From: Arthrobacter sp. MYb23
Lineage (GTDB): Bacteria; Actinomycetota; Actinomycetes; Actinomycetales; Micrococcaceae
Assembly: GCF_002979775.1 (NCBI RefSeq)
Contig: NZ_PCPR01000016.1
Location: forward strand, 1 to 64,000
Direction of reading: 5' to 3'
Length of the DNA: 64,000 bases
The notes below the pieces were generated by a model, which did not search any database, was not told the origin of the DNA, and saw nothing but the letters and a program-made list of their open reading frames with translations. Positions 1-9,398 of the stretch are shown here, one piece after another. Made by a program: the position numbers and the translations under genes. Positions within the stretch are counted from its first letter, which is position 1, and each line of letters starts with the position of its first letter.

Positions 1-36
1 TAAACGATTCGTGAACTTCACCATGGCAATCGACAC

Positions 37-111
37 CCTTCAATGATCAGGTGTTGCGATCACCGCATGATTCAGCGAGCTCAGAACGGCCTTATCTGTC
101 ACCTAGTTGGG
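37..111. repeat. Degenerate copy of an intergenic palindromic element
   Basis: Bases 80-111 match the right half of the palindrome at 35605-35636 at 25 of 32 positions, counted by eye, including the shared block CAGAACGGCCT/GAGAACGGCCT and the end AGTTGGG. The left half is poorly kept; only GATCAGG near 45-51 is recognisable. The copy lies just downstream of the aspartate kinase stop. Bases 1-131 otherwise show no gene. Confidence 0.45.
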
Positions 112-131
112 GGGTGTTGCCTGGGGTGACC

Positions 132-1478
132 CTAGCGGCCGGTGCCGCCGTAGACGGTAGCCTCAGCGTCGCCGTCGAGCTCGAACGCATTGTGGATAGC
201 GCGCACGGCGTCATCCAGGGCGTCAGCGCTGGTGACCACGGAGATGCGGATTTCCGAGGTGGAGATCATGTCGATGTTGATTCCCGCGTCGGAGAGGGCC
301 TTGAAGAACGTGGCCGAAACGCCGGGGTGTGAGCGCATGCCTGCGCCGATGAGGGAGAGCTTGCCAACGTGCTCGTTGTATTCGATGCTCTCGAAACCGA
401 TCTGGCCCTCGGCGGCGCGCAGGGCGGCCAGTGCATCGGCGCCTTCCACGATGGGGAGGGTGAAGGAAATGTCCGTGCGGCCGGTGCCGTGGGTGGAGAC
501 GTTCTGGACGATCATGTCGATGTTCGAGTGCGCATCGGCGATCACCTGGAAGATTGCAGCAGCCTTGCCGGGGATGTCCGGTACGCCAACCACGGTGACC
601 TTGGCTTCGGACCGGTCGTGTGCAACGCCGGAGATGATTGGCTGCTCCAAGGCAACTCCCTCTTGAATAGTGAACTTTTCGTCGGCGCCGGGGATGACCC
701 AGGTGCCTTCGTTCTGGCTGAATGACGAGCGGACGTGCAGCGGCACACCGAAACGGCGGGCATACTCCACGCACCGCAGGTGCAGGATCTTGGCCCCGGA
801 AGCGGCCAGTTCCAGCATTTCTTCGCTGGAGATACGGTCGATCTTCTGGGCCGAAGTCACAACGCGGGGATCGGCCGTGTAAATGCCGTCCACGTCCGTG
901 TAGATTTCGCAGACGTCGGCTTCCAGCGCTGCGGCCAAAGCAACGGCGGTGGTGTCCGAGCCGCCCCGGCCCAACGTGGTGATCTCATTGGTGATGCGGC
1001 TCATGCCTTGGAAGCCCGCCACGATCGCAATATGTCCCTTGTCCAGGGCGGTGCGGATGCGGTGAGGATCGACGTCGATAATCCGGGCCTTGCCATGGAT
1101 GCCGTCGGTAATCATGCCGGCCTGGGAGCCGGTGAAGGACTGCGCGGAGGCGCCGAACTTATTGATGGCCATGGCGAGCAATGCCATGGAAATTCGCTCA
1201 CCGGCGGACAACAGCATGTCCATTTCACGGGCCGGAGCCGAGTCGGTGACCTGGCTTGCAAGGTCCAGGAGTTCATCGGTGGTGTCGCCCATTGCGGAAA
1301 CAACAACCACAACCTCGTTGCCGGCCTTCTGCGCATCCACGACGCGCTGAGCGACCCGCTTGATGCCATCGGCATCGGCAACCGAGGAACCGCCGAACTT
1401 TTGAACGATCAGCTGCTTGGTAATGGCAGCCTCGTTGGAGAGCTCTTCGATCTTCACTTCGGTAGTGGGCATAGTCAT
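132..1478 (-). CDS. lysC: Aspartate kinase
   Basis: Phosphorylates aspartate in the cytoplasm, the first step toward lysine, threonine, methionine and cell-wall diaminopimelate. The amino-acid kinase domain opens with KFGGSS at residues 27-32 and holds [10 protein letters not shown] further on. Two ACT domains fill roughly residues 280-440 and are the usual site of feedback inhibition. At 448 residues it is about 25 longer than the common actinobacterial form because of an N-terminal leader. I kept the ATG at 1478 because GAGGG lies 7 bases upstream. In this family an internal start often also makes a beta subunit of the ACT part; I could not confirm one here. The usual partner gene asd would lie beyond the left edge. 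Confidence 0.97.
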   Translation of the reverse strand: MTMPTTEVKIEELSNEAAITKQLIVQKFGGSSVADADGIKRVAQRVVDAQKAGNEVVVVVSAMGDTTDELLDLASQVTDSAPAREMDMLLSAGERISMALLAMAINKFGASAQSFTGSQAGMITDGIHGKARIIDVDPHRIRTALDKGHIAIVAGFQGMSRITNEITTLGRGGSDTTAVALAAALEADVCEIYTDVDGIYTADPRVVTSAQKIDRISSEEMLELAASGAKILHLRCVEYARRFGVPLHVRSSFSQNEGTWVIPGADEKFTIQEGVALEQPIISGVAHDRSEAKVTVVGVPDIPGKAAAIFQVIADAHSNIDMIVQNVSTHGTGRTDISFTLPIVEGADALAALRAAEGQIGFESIEYNEHVGKLSLIGAGMRSHPGVSATFFKALSDAGINIDMISTSEIRISVVTSADALDDAVRAIHNAFELDGDAEATVYGGTGR

Positions 1479-1621
1479 GCGCGCACCCTCACTGCATCAA
1501 TAGGGTTCGAACGCGGCATGCAAATCCAAAATGGAGCACGCCAACGTAGCTTATTTGCCCAGTTTATCGCCGTGCCCTGCCCGGGCAGGAATTGTGACCA
1601 CATAACGGCCACCTGCTGGCA

Positions 1622-2149
1622 CTACCACCCGGCAGTGCCCGGACCACCCTTGAAGGGGCCCACAATCTGCCGGGTGATCCAGCCGCCGTAGAAGCCGCCT
1701 TCCTGGAACGTCACCTGCTCGCCGTCCACCTCGCAGGAATCCATATGTTCCGGGTACAGGGCCACCCGGCTGCTGAGGGCCTCGAACCCCTGGGCTGGCT
1801 GCGGGTATGTCCATCCGCCCCGCTCTACAACCGACCCGCCGGCAATGATGGTGAAATAACTTGCCTGTCCTTTGAACTCACAAAAAGTGGTGCCACCAAC
1901 AGGGACCAGGACACCGTCAGGGAAGGCATCCAAGGGCACGTAATAGACGGGTGGATGGCTCGTCTCCAACACCCGCACAGCCTGGGTGGTGTCCACGATC
2001 ACCTGACCGCCAAGCCGCACCACAACCCGTTCGGATCGAGGTTCCACCCTGGGCGGGCGCGGGTAGTCCCACACCGATTCCTGACCGGGGGCAGGCTTGA
2101 TGGGACGGGGACGCCGGAAGACCCCGGAAAGACCGTGACTGGAGACCAT
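1622..2149 (-). CDS. DUF427 family protein
   Basis: The conserved stretch begins with ESVWDYPRPPRVEP and continues through a small beta-rich fold with the C-terminal pattern EGGFYGGWI, typical of DUF427 proteins, whose biochemical role is not established. The frame is open to an ATG at 2230, but those first 27 residues are Pro/Arg-rich and unlike the family, and that ATG has no ribosome site, so the ATG at 2149 is used here; the start stays uncertain. The gene is divergent from the membrane protein at 2252. Bases 1479-1621, between this gene and aspartate kinase, hold a perfect 14-base palindrome (1576-1589) and presumably the kinase promoter. Confidence 0.8.
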   Translation of the reverse strand: MVSSHGLSGVFRRPRPIKPAPGQESVWDYPRPPRVEPRSERVVVRLGGQVIVDTTQAVRVLETSHPPVYYVPLDAFPDGVLVPVGGTTFCEFKGQASYFTIIAGGSVVERGGWTYPQPAQGFEALSSRVALYPEHMDSCEVDGEQVTFQEGGFYGGWITRQIVGPFKGGPGTAGW

Positions 2150-2251
2150 GCCCCATGGTGGCACCTTCGGCTGGGATCTCCCCGTGAATCCCCGACGTAT
2201 CCGTGGTGGCGCGCCGGGCGTACCATCCATTCATGAGGAGTGCGATCGGCC

Positions 2252-3343
2252 ATGGCCGGCGTTCCTGAGCATCCACGCGATTCGGGTCCGGCGCGCAACG
2301 AACCCGAATACGAAGTGATCGGCGGGGTGATCGACGATCAAGCCTCAGGCTTTGCCCGCAACGATCAAAGGGGCGGGCCACGGGCCGGAACTTCCGCAAG
2401 CATCGGGGCAGCCTTAGCTGATGCGTGGCGGAGCGCCCGGACATCCTTTACCTCGTGGTGGTTCTGGGTGTCTTGTGGCCTGGGAATCGCCGCCGCTTGG
2501 GGCGCGGCCGCGGCTGTGGTTGCGGCGGGAGAAGCCAACGGGTGGTTTGACGTCAGGATTCCAAGTGCCATCTACCTGATCACGGCGGTGTTCCTGGCCC
2601 TTGCCGCCGGCGTGCTGGGTGCGATCTGGGGATTCCGTCATTCCCACGGGCGCATAGCCGTTCTTCTACTGTCCGGAGCAACGCGGGGACTTGCGCTGGC
2701 TGCCCTGGCCGCTGGATTTTTGCTCGCAGTGGGCAGCAGTGTTGGCGGACCCTCCGCGCTGACCGGTGCCGCCGTCGTCGTGATTGTCCTCGAGGCAGCC
2801 CTGTTCGGGCTGATCGGTGCGGGTGCGCGGGCGTGCTTTGCCAAAGCGGCGCCGGGTGCGGCCTTGGCCACCGTGGTGGTGGCGTTCCTGTGCTTGGGCA
2901 ACGTTGTCCTCACAGCCCTGCTGCTTCCGGGAACCACAGGAATGGACCAGGCATCCGTCCCCGTCAACGTGGAACGCGACGACTCCGGCACCGTCACCGC
3001 CTACCAGTGCGTCGGCGAGCTTCGCCCGGTTCAGGTTGCCCACACGGACCGTGTGGTGTGGCTCGCGGCAGCCAACCCGGCCCTCCTTCTGGGAAGCATC
3101 GGCGCCGACACGGTGCCCCCGGATAACGAACTGGGCTGGGTGCTGTCAGGACTGCAGTGGGCTTCCGATGGTCCCGCACGCGAAGTTTTGTGCCTCGGCG
3201 GAGAATCCAGCGCCAGCCCTGCACCATCAATGCCCGTAGCCCTGACGGGCTTGGCGCTGCAGGCACTAACGGCCGCGGTGGTTGTTGTTCCGGGACGCTG
3301 GCTGGCTGCGCGGAGGCTGCGTCTTAGTTCGGGTTCTGGCTGA
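2252..3343 (+). CDS. Multi-pass membrane protein of unknown function
   Basis: About 35 polar N-terminal residues precede at least five hydrophobic segments rich in Ala, Gly, Val and Leu (roughly residues 65-90, 105-130, 135-155, 165-190 and 205-225), a polar extracytoplasmic-looking stretch, and a last hydrophobic segment near the C terminus ending in a basic tail. No enzymatic motif was recognised. ATG 2252 is preferred over the in-frame GTG at 2240 because GAGGAG at 2235-2240 sits 11 bases before it. The 3' end overlaps the convergent DHFR-like gene by 20 bases. I cannot name the family. Confidence 0.7.
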   Translation: MAGVPEHPRDSGPARNEPEYEVIGGVIDDQASGFARNDQRGGPRAGTSASIGAALADAWRSARTSFTSWWFWVSCGLGIAAAWGAAAAVVAAGEANGWFDVRIPSAIYLITAVFLALAAGVLGAIWGFRHSHGRIAVLLLSGATRGLALAALAAGFLLAVGSSVGGPSALTGAAVVVIVLEAALFGLIGAGARACFAKAAPGAALATVVVAFLCLGNVVLTALLLPGTTGMDQASVPVNVERDDSGTVTAYQCVGELRPVQVAHTDRVVWLAAANPALLLGSIGADTVPPDNELGWVLSGLQWASDGPAREVLCLGGESSASPAPSMPVALTGLALQALTAAVVVVPGRWLAARRLRLSSGSG

Positions 3344-3926
3344 CCAGCCGCCGCACGTACTCAGAAATCACGACGCCTGAACCGAACGCCGTCGTCGAGA
3401 CCTCCTTGAAGGCGCTGGGCTGGTAGGCACCGGGTGCGAAGAGCGGAATGCCGTTGCCGAAGAGCAGCGGGCTGCGTTTGAGCACCAGCCGGTCGATTTC
3501 GCCGGCGAGCTGCGTCGCCACTTGCCCGCCGCCACAGAGCCAAATCGACTTCCCGGGCTGGGACTTCAACCGGCGCACCACATCTACCGGGTCTTCATCG
3601 GTAATGGTCAAATTCGGGTGCTCGCCGGGGATGTCCGCCTCGGTGCGCGTCCGGGAGAACACAAATTGTTCGAGGTGCTGGTACGGGCTGGTCATGCCCG
3701 CCGGCAGGCCCACGGCGTAGGTGTTCCAACCCATCACGACGGCGTCGAACGTCCCGGTGCGCTCTATGCCCATGGCGTCCGCAATCACAGTGGGTATGGC
3801 ATCGGGGAAGCGCTCAACCTGCGCCACCATGTGGTCTCCCTCCACAGGAAACGCGTCGAATTCGCCTTCTGGACCGGCAATATAGCCATCCAGGCTCACG
3901 GCAACGTAATACACAAGTTCTCGCAC
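3324..3926 (-). CDS. Dihydrofolate reductase / RibD C-terminal family protein
   Basis: About 200 residues. Family features visible are the N-terminal strand LVYYVAVSLDGYIAG, the central FDAVVMGWNTY and IWLCGGGQVATQL, and the C-terminal LLFGNGIPLF. Members bind NAD(P)H and reduce pteridine- or pyrimidine-like substrates; the substrate of this standalone actinobacterial type is unknown. The frame is open upstream to 4037, but that would overlap the end of recR and add non-homologous residues, so the GTG at 3926, just before the conserved start RELVYYVAVSLDGY, is used. Its 3' end overlaps the convergent membrane-protein gene by 20 bases. Confidence 0.85.
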   Translation of the reverse strand: MRELVYYVAVSLDGYIAGPEGEFDAFPVEGDHMVAQVERFPDAIPTVIADAMGIERTGTFDAVVMGWNTYAVGLPAGMTSPYQHLEQFVFSRTRTEADIPGEHPNLTITDEDPVDVVRRLKSQPGKSIWLCGGGQVATQLAGEIDRLVLKRSPLLFGNGIPLFAPGAYQPSAFKEVSTTAFGSGVVISEYVRRLVSQNPN

Positions 3927-3963
3927 GGGACCCCCATCAGTGGTTGATGTTGCGATTGCGAGA

Positions 3964-4563
3964 CTACAGCAGTGCGTTGCGCCGGCCTTCAAAGGCCCGG
4001 CCGAGCGTGACTTCGTCGGCGTACTCCAGGTCTCCACCCACGGGCAGGCCCGAGGCCAGACGCGTCACGGTGATGCCGATCGACTTCAGCATGCGGGCAA
4101 GATACGTGGCGGTTGCTTCACCCTCAAGGTTGGGGTCCGTGGCAATGATGATTTCCTGAATGGCGCCGTCATTGAGCCGGGTGAGGAGTTCACGGATGCG
4201 CAACTGCTCCGGACCGATGCCAGCGATGGGATTAATGGCGCCGCCCAGCACGTGATAACGGCCGCGGAAGGACCGCGTGCGTTCCACAGCCAAGACGTCC
4301 TTGGACTCCTCAACGACACAAATGACCGACGGGTCACGGCGCTGGTCGCGGCAAATGTTGCACATTTCCTGCTCGGTCACGTTGAAGCACACGGTGCAGA
4401 ACTTCACGCGTTCCTTGACCGTCGTGATCGCCGTGACCAGGCGCTTCATATCCTCAGGATCGGCCTCAAGAATGTGGAAAGCCAGACGCTGCGCCGATTT
4501 AGGGCCCACACCGGGAAGCCGGCCGAGCTCATCAATCAGCTCTTGAACTGCACCTTCGTACAC
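3964..4563 (-). CDS. recR: Recombination mediator protein RecR
   Basis: Helps load RecA at gaps in the RecFOR pathway. It has the full usual length of 199 residues: an N-terminal helix-hairpin-helix ([17 protein letters not shown]), a zinc finger formed by C56, C59, C68 and C71, a Toprim domain (VVEESKDV, then [15 protein letters not shown]), and the C-terminal [22 protein letters not shown]. It follows dnaX on the same strand by 33 bases, the classical dnaX-recR operon; the small dnaX-recR spacer protein YbaB/EbfC often found between them is absent. Confidence 0.98.
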   Translation of the reverse strand: MYEGAVQELIDELGRLPGVGPKSAQRLAFHILEADPEDMKRLVTAITTVKERVKFCTVCFNVTEQEMCNICRDQRRDPSVICVVEESKDVLAVERTRSFRGRYHVLGGAINPIAGIGPEQLRIRELLTRLNDGAIQEIIIATDPNLEGEATATYLARMLKSIGITVTRLASGLPVGGDLEYADEVTLGRAFEGRRNALL

Positions 4564-4596
4564 AATGTCCTCGTTAGTTTGAAATCAATGCTGGAG

Positions 4597-7500
4597 TCAG
4601 CGGGGTTGCAGGGGAGAACCGTCCAAGGCGCGCTCTTCAATCAGCTTCCCGCCCAGAATACGCTCCACAGCAGCCCGCCCAAAGACCCGGGATTCTTCGA
4701 TGGTTTCATCCTCCGGGCTGGGAATGTCCTCCGCAACCGACTCCGGCTTTGCCTGGGTCCTCACCGGTGCCTGAACACGGCCCGCTTGGGCTTCGGGACT
4801 GTTGGTCAGCCTCTGGTACAGGCTTTGGCGGCCACTCGGACTGCCCGACGGCGCGCCCTCCTCCAGCGTCGCCACCGAACCGTGCGCTTCCTCAGGCTGG
4901 GTCGCCAAGGAGGGCCAGGGTGCCGGGGCGTTGCTGGTTGCAGGTGCGGGCATGGTTGCCGGGGCTGGCATGGACTCCGTTGCGGGCCAGCTCGACGCCG
5001 GTGCGACGTCCCAGCTGGAGCTTGGGTTCTGCTCGGCATTGGTGGGGTGGCCGTAGGCGCCGGTGGGTGCCTCCGGAACCTGGGCTGCGGCCGGCTCGTA
5101 GTCCGGGGTGTCCGTTGAAGGCGCGGCTTCTTCGGCAGCTTGGGCGGGGTTCCTGCCCACGTTGGACTCCGCGCCCACTACCCACGTACCCGGCGCCTGC
5201 TCGACTGCACGGGACCACGGATCCTCGGGTGAGTTGCCACTCTTAGCGCGTGACTGTGTGGCTGCGGCTGTGGCTGTGGAGGGCGTGGCTGGGGCCGGTG
5301 TTGAAGTCCGGCTTGCAGACGGTGCTTGGGTTGCCGGTGCTTGGCTTGCCAGTGCGGAGGCAGCCGGTTGTGGGTTGCCATGGCCGTAGCCCGACGGTGG
5401 TTCCCAGTCCGCGGGAGGCTCTTCATCCAGAGGAGGCGCATCCTCGTCGAGCGGCGGACCCCAATCGTCGTCAGGGTACGAATAGTCGCCGGAGGGCTCG
5501 GGAGTCACGGGAGTCACGGGAGCCGGGGTAGTGGATGGCGACGGGGCAGCGGGTGCTGCTGCTTCTGCCGGTGCCGCTGCTGCGGCAGGAGCGGGCGCTG
5601 CTACCGTCGCGGTGGGTTCTGCTCGCGCCGGGGTGGGCGCTGCTGGTGGCCTGGGTACTTCCACTGATGCTGACCCTGCGGCAGCTGACGATGCGACTGG
5701 CGCGGACGCGGGTGCGAGACCCCACGCGGAGTCGACAGCTGACACTGGTGCCGGCGCCGACGCTGTTTCCGCAGGAGCTGATGAGACACCTGCTGCTGTT
5801 GTCGCGGTGGATCCGCCATCGGCCGACGCCGGGGCGCCTGTTGGTGCTGCAGCAGCCGGAGTCTCCCGGCTAGTAGGTGCTTTTGGGTTTGGCTCAGAGC
5901 TCGCTGAACTGTTGCCGCCAGCGATCGCGACGATCTGGCAGTCGATACCGATGGTCTTGTGAATCGCCTGGCGTAGGTTCTCGGAATGATCCGCGCGTCC
6001 GAACGCACCGGCGAGGCCGCCTGTTGTGAATGCCAGAGTCAGCACCTGGCCGTCGAACTGGGCCACTTGGGCATTCGGTTCCACCAGCGCCCACGTGCTG
6101 CGCTTGATCTTGGTCAAGGTCTGGAGGACATCCGGCCACGCGCGGCGCAGAGCCTCCACATCACCGCTGCCACCGGAGCCTGGAACCTGAGCCGGAACTT
6201 GGGCGGCAGGCTGCGGGGCTGTTGCGGGTGGCTGGTGGGCGGCCGGTGCTTGGTGGGCCGCATCAGCCGATGCCACTGCTGGCGTCGGCGTCGGCGTCGG
6301 CGCTTGAACGGGCTGGGGCTGCTGCGTTGGTGCGGAACCTGGCTGCGCTTGGCGGGGAGAGCTCTGCGGCGCGGCAGCCTGCTGCGCACGGCTGGCTGCT
6401 GGACGTTCTTCAACGGGCCAATCGTTGGTGGACACCCGGGGCGCAGTGATGGCATCCCGCGCATCGGCATCAGCGGACGGCTCAGCGGACGGCTCAGCGG
6501 ACGGCTCAGCGGCCGGCGCGGTGCTCTGCTCCGGCGTGTTCTGTTCAGGCGCGGCCTGCGCGGGCGTGCTCTGCCCAGCGGTGCTCTGTTCAGGCGCGGC
6601 CGGTGCTGCAACGGGTGCTTGCTGCGAAGCCGGGTGCGCCGCCGGGACGGCCGCGACAGGAGGAGTTTCCGCTGGTGCCTGCACTGGAGGTGCGGTTGGC
6701 GTAGTAGCCGCAGCTGCGGATGGTGCAGCAGCGACAGCCGGTGCACCGCCGTCGCCCGCGTAATTCAGGCGACGTTCCACGCGGTCTATGCGGGCAGCGA
6801 TGCCCCGCTCGGTTTGCTCAGCACTGGGCAGGAGGATGCGCGCACACAGCAGTTCAAGGTGAAGGCGCGGCGACGTGGCTCCGGTCATCTCGGTGAGGGC
6901 AGTGTTGGTGACATCCGCTGCCCGCGAGAGCTCGGCTGCGCCCAGGTTGGTTGCCTGGTTGCGCATGCGGGCGATCTGGTCTGCGGGCATGCCGCGGAGA
7001 ATGGCCTGGGCGCTCTCCGGCATCGCCTGGACGATGATGAGGTCGCGGAAGCGTTCCAAGAGGTCTTCAACGAAACGACGGGGATCGTGTCCCGTCTGGA
7101 TGACGCGGTCCACGGCGCGGAACACTGTGGCAGCGTCGGCAGCAGCCACAGCATCCACGATGTCGTCCAGCAAGGAAGCGTGTGTGTAGCCGAGCAGGGC
7201 AACAGCGAGCTCGTAATCCAAGCCGTTGGGACCGGCGCCGGCCATGAGCTGGTCAAGGACGGACAGGGTGTCCCTCACGGAACCGCCACCCGCCCGGATG
7301 ACGAGTGAGAGCACGCCGGGAGCTACCGGAACGTTCTCCTGCTGGCAAAGGAGCTCGAGGTATTGCATCAGCGGCTCCGGCGGCACCAACCGGAAGGGGT
7401 AGTGGTGCGTGCGGGAGCGGATGGTTCCGATGACCTTGTCCGGCTCCGTGGTGGCGAAGATGAACTTGATGTGTTCCGGCGGCTCTTCGACGATCTTCAG

Positions 7501-7926
7501 GAGCGCGTTGAAGCCGGCCGACGTGACCATGTGGGCCTCGTCAATGATGAAGATCTTGTAGCGGTCCCGGACCGGGGCGAAGGTTGCGCGCTCGCGGAGA
7601 TCGCGGGCGTCGTCCACGCCACCGTGGCTGGCGGCGTCGATCTCGATGACGTCCAGTGAGCCGGAGCCGCCGCGCGCCAGCTCGATGCAACTGGGGCACT
7701 TGCCGCAGGGGGTGTCAGTGGGGCCCTCGGCGCAGTTCAGGCAGCGCGCAAGGATGCGCGCAGACGTGGTCTTGCCGCAACCGCGGGGGCCGGAGAAGAG
7801 GTAGGCGTGGTTCACGCGGTTCTTGCGGAGCGCCGTCATCAGCGGCTCCGTGACGTGTTCCTGCCCGATAACGTCCGCGAAAGAGTCCGGGCGGTACCTT
7901 CGATACAGGGCAGTTGTAACAGTCAC
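4597..7926 (-). CDS. dnaX: DNA polymerase III subunit gamma/tau
   Basis: Clamp-loader ATPase of the replisome. The N terminus LYRRYRPDSFADVIGQEHV is diagnostic; Walker A is GPRGCGKT at residues 46-53, followed by a zinc module with four cysteines and the Walker B/DEAH-like IIDEAHMV. At 1109 residues it is much longer than enterobacterial DnaX because of an extended Ala/Pro/Glu-rich linker from about residue 370, interrupted by a tau-like folded block near residues 590-680 (VEALRRAWPDVLQTLTKIKR). The linker holds a 12-base tandem repeat coding AEPS at 6471-6510. I saw no slippery A/T run for a gamma frameshift. The GTG start at 7926 has only a weak ribosome site. Confidence 0.97.
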   Translation of the reverse strand: MTVTTALYRRYRPDSFADVIGQEHVTEPLMTALRKNRVNHAYLFSGPRGCGKTTSARILARCLNCAEGPTDTPCGKCPSCIELARGGSGSLDVIEIDAASHGGVDDARDLRERATFAPVRDRYKIFIIDEAHMVTSAGFNALLKIVEEPPEHIKFIFATTEPDKVIGTIRSRTHHYPFRLVPPEPLMQYLELLCQQENVPVAPGVLSLVIRAGGGSVRDTLSVLDQLMAGAGPNGLDYELAVALLGYTHASLLDDIVDAVAAADAATVFRAVDRVIQTGHDPRRFVEDLLERFRDLIIVQAMPESAQAILRGMPADQIARMRNQATNLGAAELSRAADVTNTALTEMTGATSPRLHLELLCARILLPSAEQTERGIAARIDRVERRLNYAGDGGAPAVAAAPSAAAATTPTAPPVQAPAETPPVAAVPAAHPASQQAPVAAPAAPEQSTAGQSTPAQAAPEQNTPEQSTAPAAEPSAEPSAEPSADADARDAITAPRVSTNDWPVEERPAASRAQQAAAPQSSPRQAQPGSAPTQQPQPVQAPTPTPTPAVASADAAHQAPAAHQPPATAPQPAAQVPAQVPGSGGSGDVEALRRAWPDVLQTLTKIKRSTWALVEPNAQVAQFDGQVLTLAFTTGGLAGAFGRADHSENLRQAIHKTIGIDCQIVAIAGGNSSASSEPNPKAPTSRETPAAAAPTGAPASADGGSTATTAAGVSSAPAETASAPAPVSAVDSAWGLAPASAPVASSAAAGSASVEVPRPPAAPTPARAEPTATVAAPAPAAAAAPAEAAAPAAPSPSTTPAPVTPVTPEPSGDYSYPDDDWGPPLDEDAPPLDEEPPADWEPPSGYGHGNPQPAASALASQAPATQAPSASRTSTPAPATPSTATAAATQSRAKSGNSPEDPWSRAVEQAPGTWVVGAESNVGRNPAQAAEEAAPSTDTPDYEPAAAQVPEAPTGAYGHPTNAEQNPSSSWDVAPASSWPATESMPAPATMPAPATSNAPAPWPSLATQPEEAHGSVATLEEGAPSGSPSGRQSLYQRLTNSPEAQAGRVQAPVRTQAKPESVAEDIPSPEDETIEESRVFGRAAVERILGGKLIEERALDGSPLQPR
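6471..6510. repeat. 12-base tandem repeat inside dnaX
   Basis: Three perfect copies of CAGCGGACGGCT (6471-6482, 6483-6494, 6495-6506) and a partial fourth. The minus-strand translation is the repeated tetrapeptide AEPS in the disordered linker of DnaX. Copy number can change without a frameshift. Confidence 0.9.
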
Positions 7927-7968
7927 AAGTGAAACCTACCTATAGGGACTGACAGTTAAAGTAAGTGA

Positions 7969-8052
7969 CCCCTCATGCACCCGCCAGAGCCCATCTACCC
8001 TTGCTACCTTCCGGTCCTGGGGGAGTTCAACAGGATGACGCCACATGAGGGG
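7969..8052 (-). ncRNA. ffs: Small bacterial signal recognition particle RNA (4.5S)
   Basis: Read on the minus strand, the segment holds the universal SRP Alu-free hairpin core, with the tetraloop-side GGACCGGAAGGTAGCA and the asymmetric-loop strand CATCCTGTTGAACTCCC. The outer ends CCCCTCATG (7969-7977) and CATGAGGGG (8044-8052) pair perfectly, closing one long hairpin. It binds Ffh to target membrane proteins. It lies directly upstream of dnaX on the same strand. The exact transcript ends are not determined; a few extra paired bases on each side are likely. Confidence 0.93.
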
Positions 8053-8184
8053 CCGTCGACAAGCTTACCCGAACTTGGGTTGGGGTTCGAATCGGCTCAA
8101 AGGGCTGTGGATAAGGCTCGACGGCGGGTGGTTGGTCGCCTGTTCTGCTTGGACTCGTCACGCGGGGCGGTTTCTCTTGAACGC

Positions 8185-8889
8185 CTATGGCCGGTTGGCC
8201 AGGATGGCTGATACTTCGCTTGTGCCTTGGCAGTGTGCTGCGGCTTCTGGTGAGAGCATCTGTGTCGCGCTGACGATTCGCCGGCGTTCAATCTCCGAGC
8301 CCTTGAGGATGTTTTCGTGATGAGCAATACGGTTCCGAAACTCTCTGATAGCGGTCAGAGTTTGGCTCAGCTTGCTGCGATCCGTACCGGGAGGGAACGC
8401 CTTGTGAAGGTAGGGGACCCACAGAGTCTTTTCGTGACCGTCGGCAAACAGGAAGGTCCAGAATCCGAACATGAGTTCAGCAACGGTCTTGCCTGGCAGT
8501 GGCGTCGGAGACGGGAAAGCGACGCTCGGCGCCGGCGTCACGGCCTCTCTGGCGCGTTCAACCTTGTCTCTGGGGTTCTTATTGACATCGATGCGCCTGC
8601 CTTTGGCTTTGTCAAACCGTGATGCGACCGGAAATAGCCGCGTCAAAGTGGCTTGGTCCGTCCAATGGGAGTCAGAGCCGACGATGGCGACCTGCAGGTG
8701 GCGATCACATGCGTTTCTTAGCCCGACCTCCAAGTGGCTGATATCCCTGAGGAAGGCCGCACTTAGGCGTGCATTCCACTCATAAAGCTCCAGCGCCCGC
8801 GTGCGTGATCCGCCTGCAGCCTTGAGGTACGTCGCAAAGCGGCCCGCGCTGAGCCAGTCCTCAATCCACGTGTCACTTGTGGTTGTCAA
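8185..8889 (-). CDS. Abi_2/AbiD-AbiF-like HEPN protein, probable phage-abortive ribonuclease
   Basis: 234 residues. N-terminal pattern YEWNARLSAAFLRDISHLEVGLRNA and C-terminal EFRNRIAHHENIL fit the Abi_2 family. The RNRIAH segment is a HEPN-type Rx4H catalytic motif, so RNA cleavage is the likely activity; known relatives arrest phage growth by killing or stalling the cell. A TTG start at 8889 is chosen because AGGAAA lies just upstream and the N terminus matches. It is a single gene with no obvious antitoxin: between its stop and the SRP RNA (8053-8184) I see no second frame. Function in defence is inference from the family. Confidence 0.8.
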   Translation of the reverse strand: MTTTSDTWIEDWLSAGRFATYLKAAGGSRTRALELYEWNARLSAAFLRDISHLEVGLRNACDRHLQVAIVGSDSHWTDQATLTRLFPVASRFDKAKGRRIDVNKNPRDKVERAREAVTPAPSVAFPSPTPLPGKTVAELMFGFWTFLFADGHEKTLWVPYLHKAFPPGTDRSKLSQTLTAIREFRNRIAHHENILKGSEIERRRIVSATQMLSPEAAAHCQGTSEVSAILANRP

Positions 8890-8971
8890 TGAGGTTTCCT
8901 AACCGGTAGAGTGATGCACGCAAGCCCTTGTTGACCGCTGTTACATGTTACTTGTGGCCACGAATTGGAAG

Positions 8972-9012
8972 CTCCGGTTATTCCACGTAAGTGGACCCGG
9001 AGTTTTTCTTTT
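8972..9012 (+). terminator. Rho-independent terminator without an assigned gene
   Basis: CTCCGG (8972-8977) pairs with CCGGAG (8997-9002), with an inner CCAC/GTGG pairing, followed by TTTTTCTTTT at 9003-9012. It can only stop rightward transcription. No rightward gene precedes it: the nearest coding region is the leftward Abi gene that starts at 8889. Confidence 0.65.
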
Positions 9013-9074
9013 AACCTCAATGAAAAGCGGGAAGCTTCCTGGCCGTCTGTGGCAAGCCCGCGTCCTGATCCGGG

Positions 9075-9398
9075 TCACCGCCACCCATTCACCAGCCACG
9101 TCATGAAAGCCGGCTCTTCGTAAGGGTGCGCGGCCCGCAGAGCCCGCACAACGGCGTCGAGCATGTCCTCCTCCACCAAGCACTCAACCCGGATTTCGGG
9201 CACCTGCTCCTCAATCCCCACCTCGCCCACAGAGGGTTGGGCTCCGGGCAGGGGTGTGAAGCGGCCAGTACCCGGCGAAGTGAAGGCGCAGTGGGAGTAG
9301 TCGCCTATCCGCCCGGCGCCGGCGTCGCCAATGGCCAGGAGGACCTCCTCTATATGCGTCTCGGGAACGTAAATAACCAGGGCGTACAGCTGCGTCAT
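9075..9398 (-). CDS. Nif3-insert/CutA-like PII-fold protein
   Basis: 107 residues with the start LYALVIYVPETHIEEVLLAIGDAGAGRIGDY, the central YSHCAFTSPGTGRF and the end AHPYEEPAF. This is the ferredoxin-like PII/CutA-type domain that occurs alone or inserted in Nif3/YqfO proteins. The standalone form has no settled function; metal or small-ligand binding is suggested by the fold only. It stands alone between the orphan terminator and tRNA-Ser. The ATG at 9398 has AGGATG upstream. Confidence 0.8.
   Translation of the reverse strand: MTQLYALVIYVPETHIEEVLLAIGDAGAGRIGDYSHCAFTSPGTGRFTPLPGAQPSVGEVGIEEQVPEIRVECLVEEDMLDAVVRALRAAHPYEEPAFMTWLVNGWR

Noticed and set aside
3940..7308. Long + strand frames (392 and 440 codons) opposite recR and dnaX
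   Set aside because: Arg/Gly-rich translations that follow the codon bias of the true genes; no motifs.
4597..7926. Programmed frameshift producing a short gamma form of DnaX
   Set aside because: No A/T-rich slippery sequence with a following structure was seen in the relevant region.
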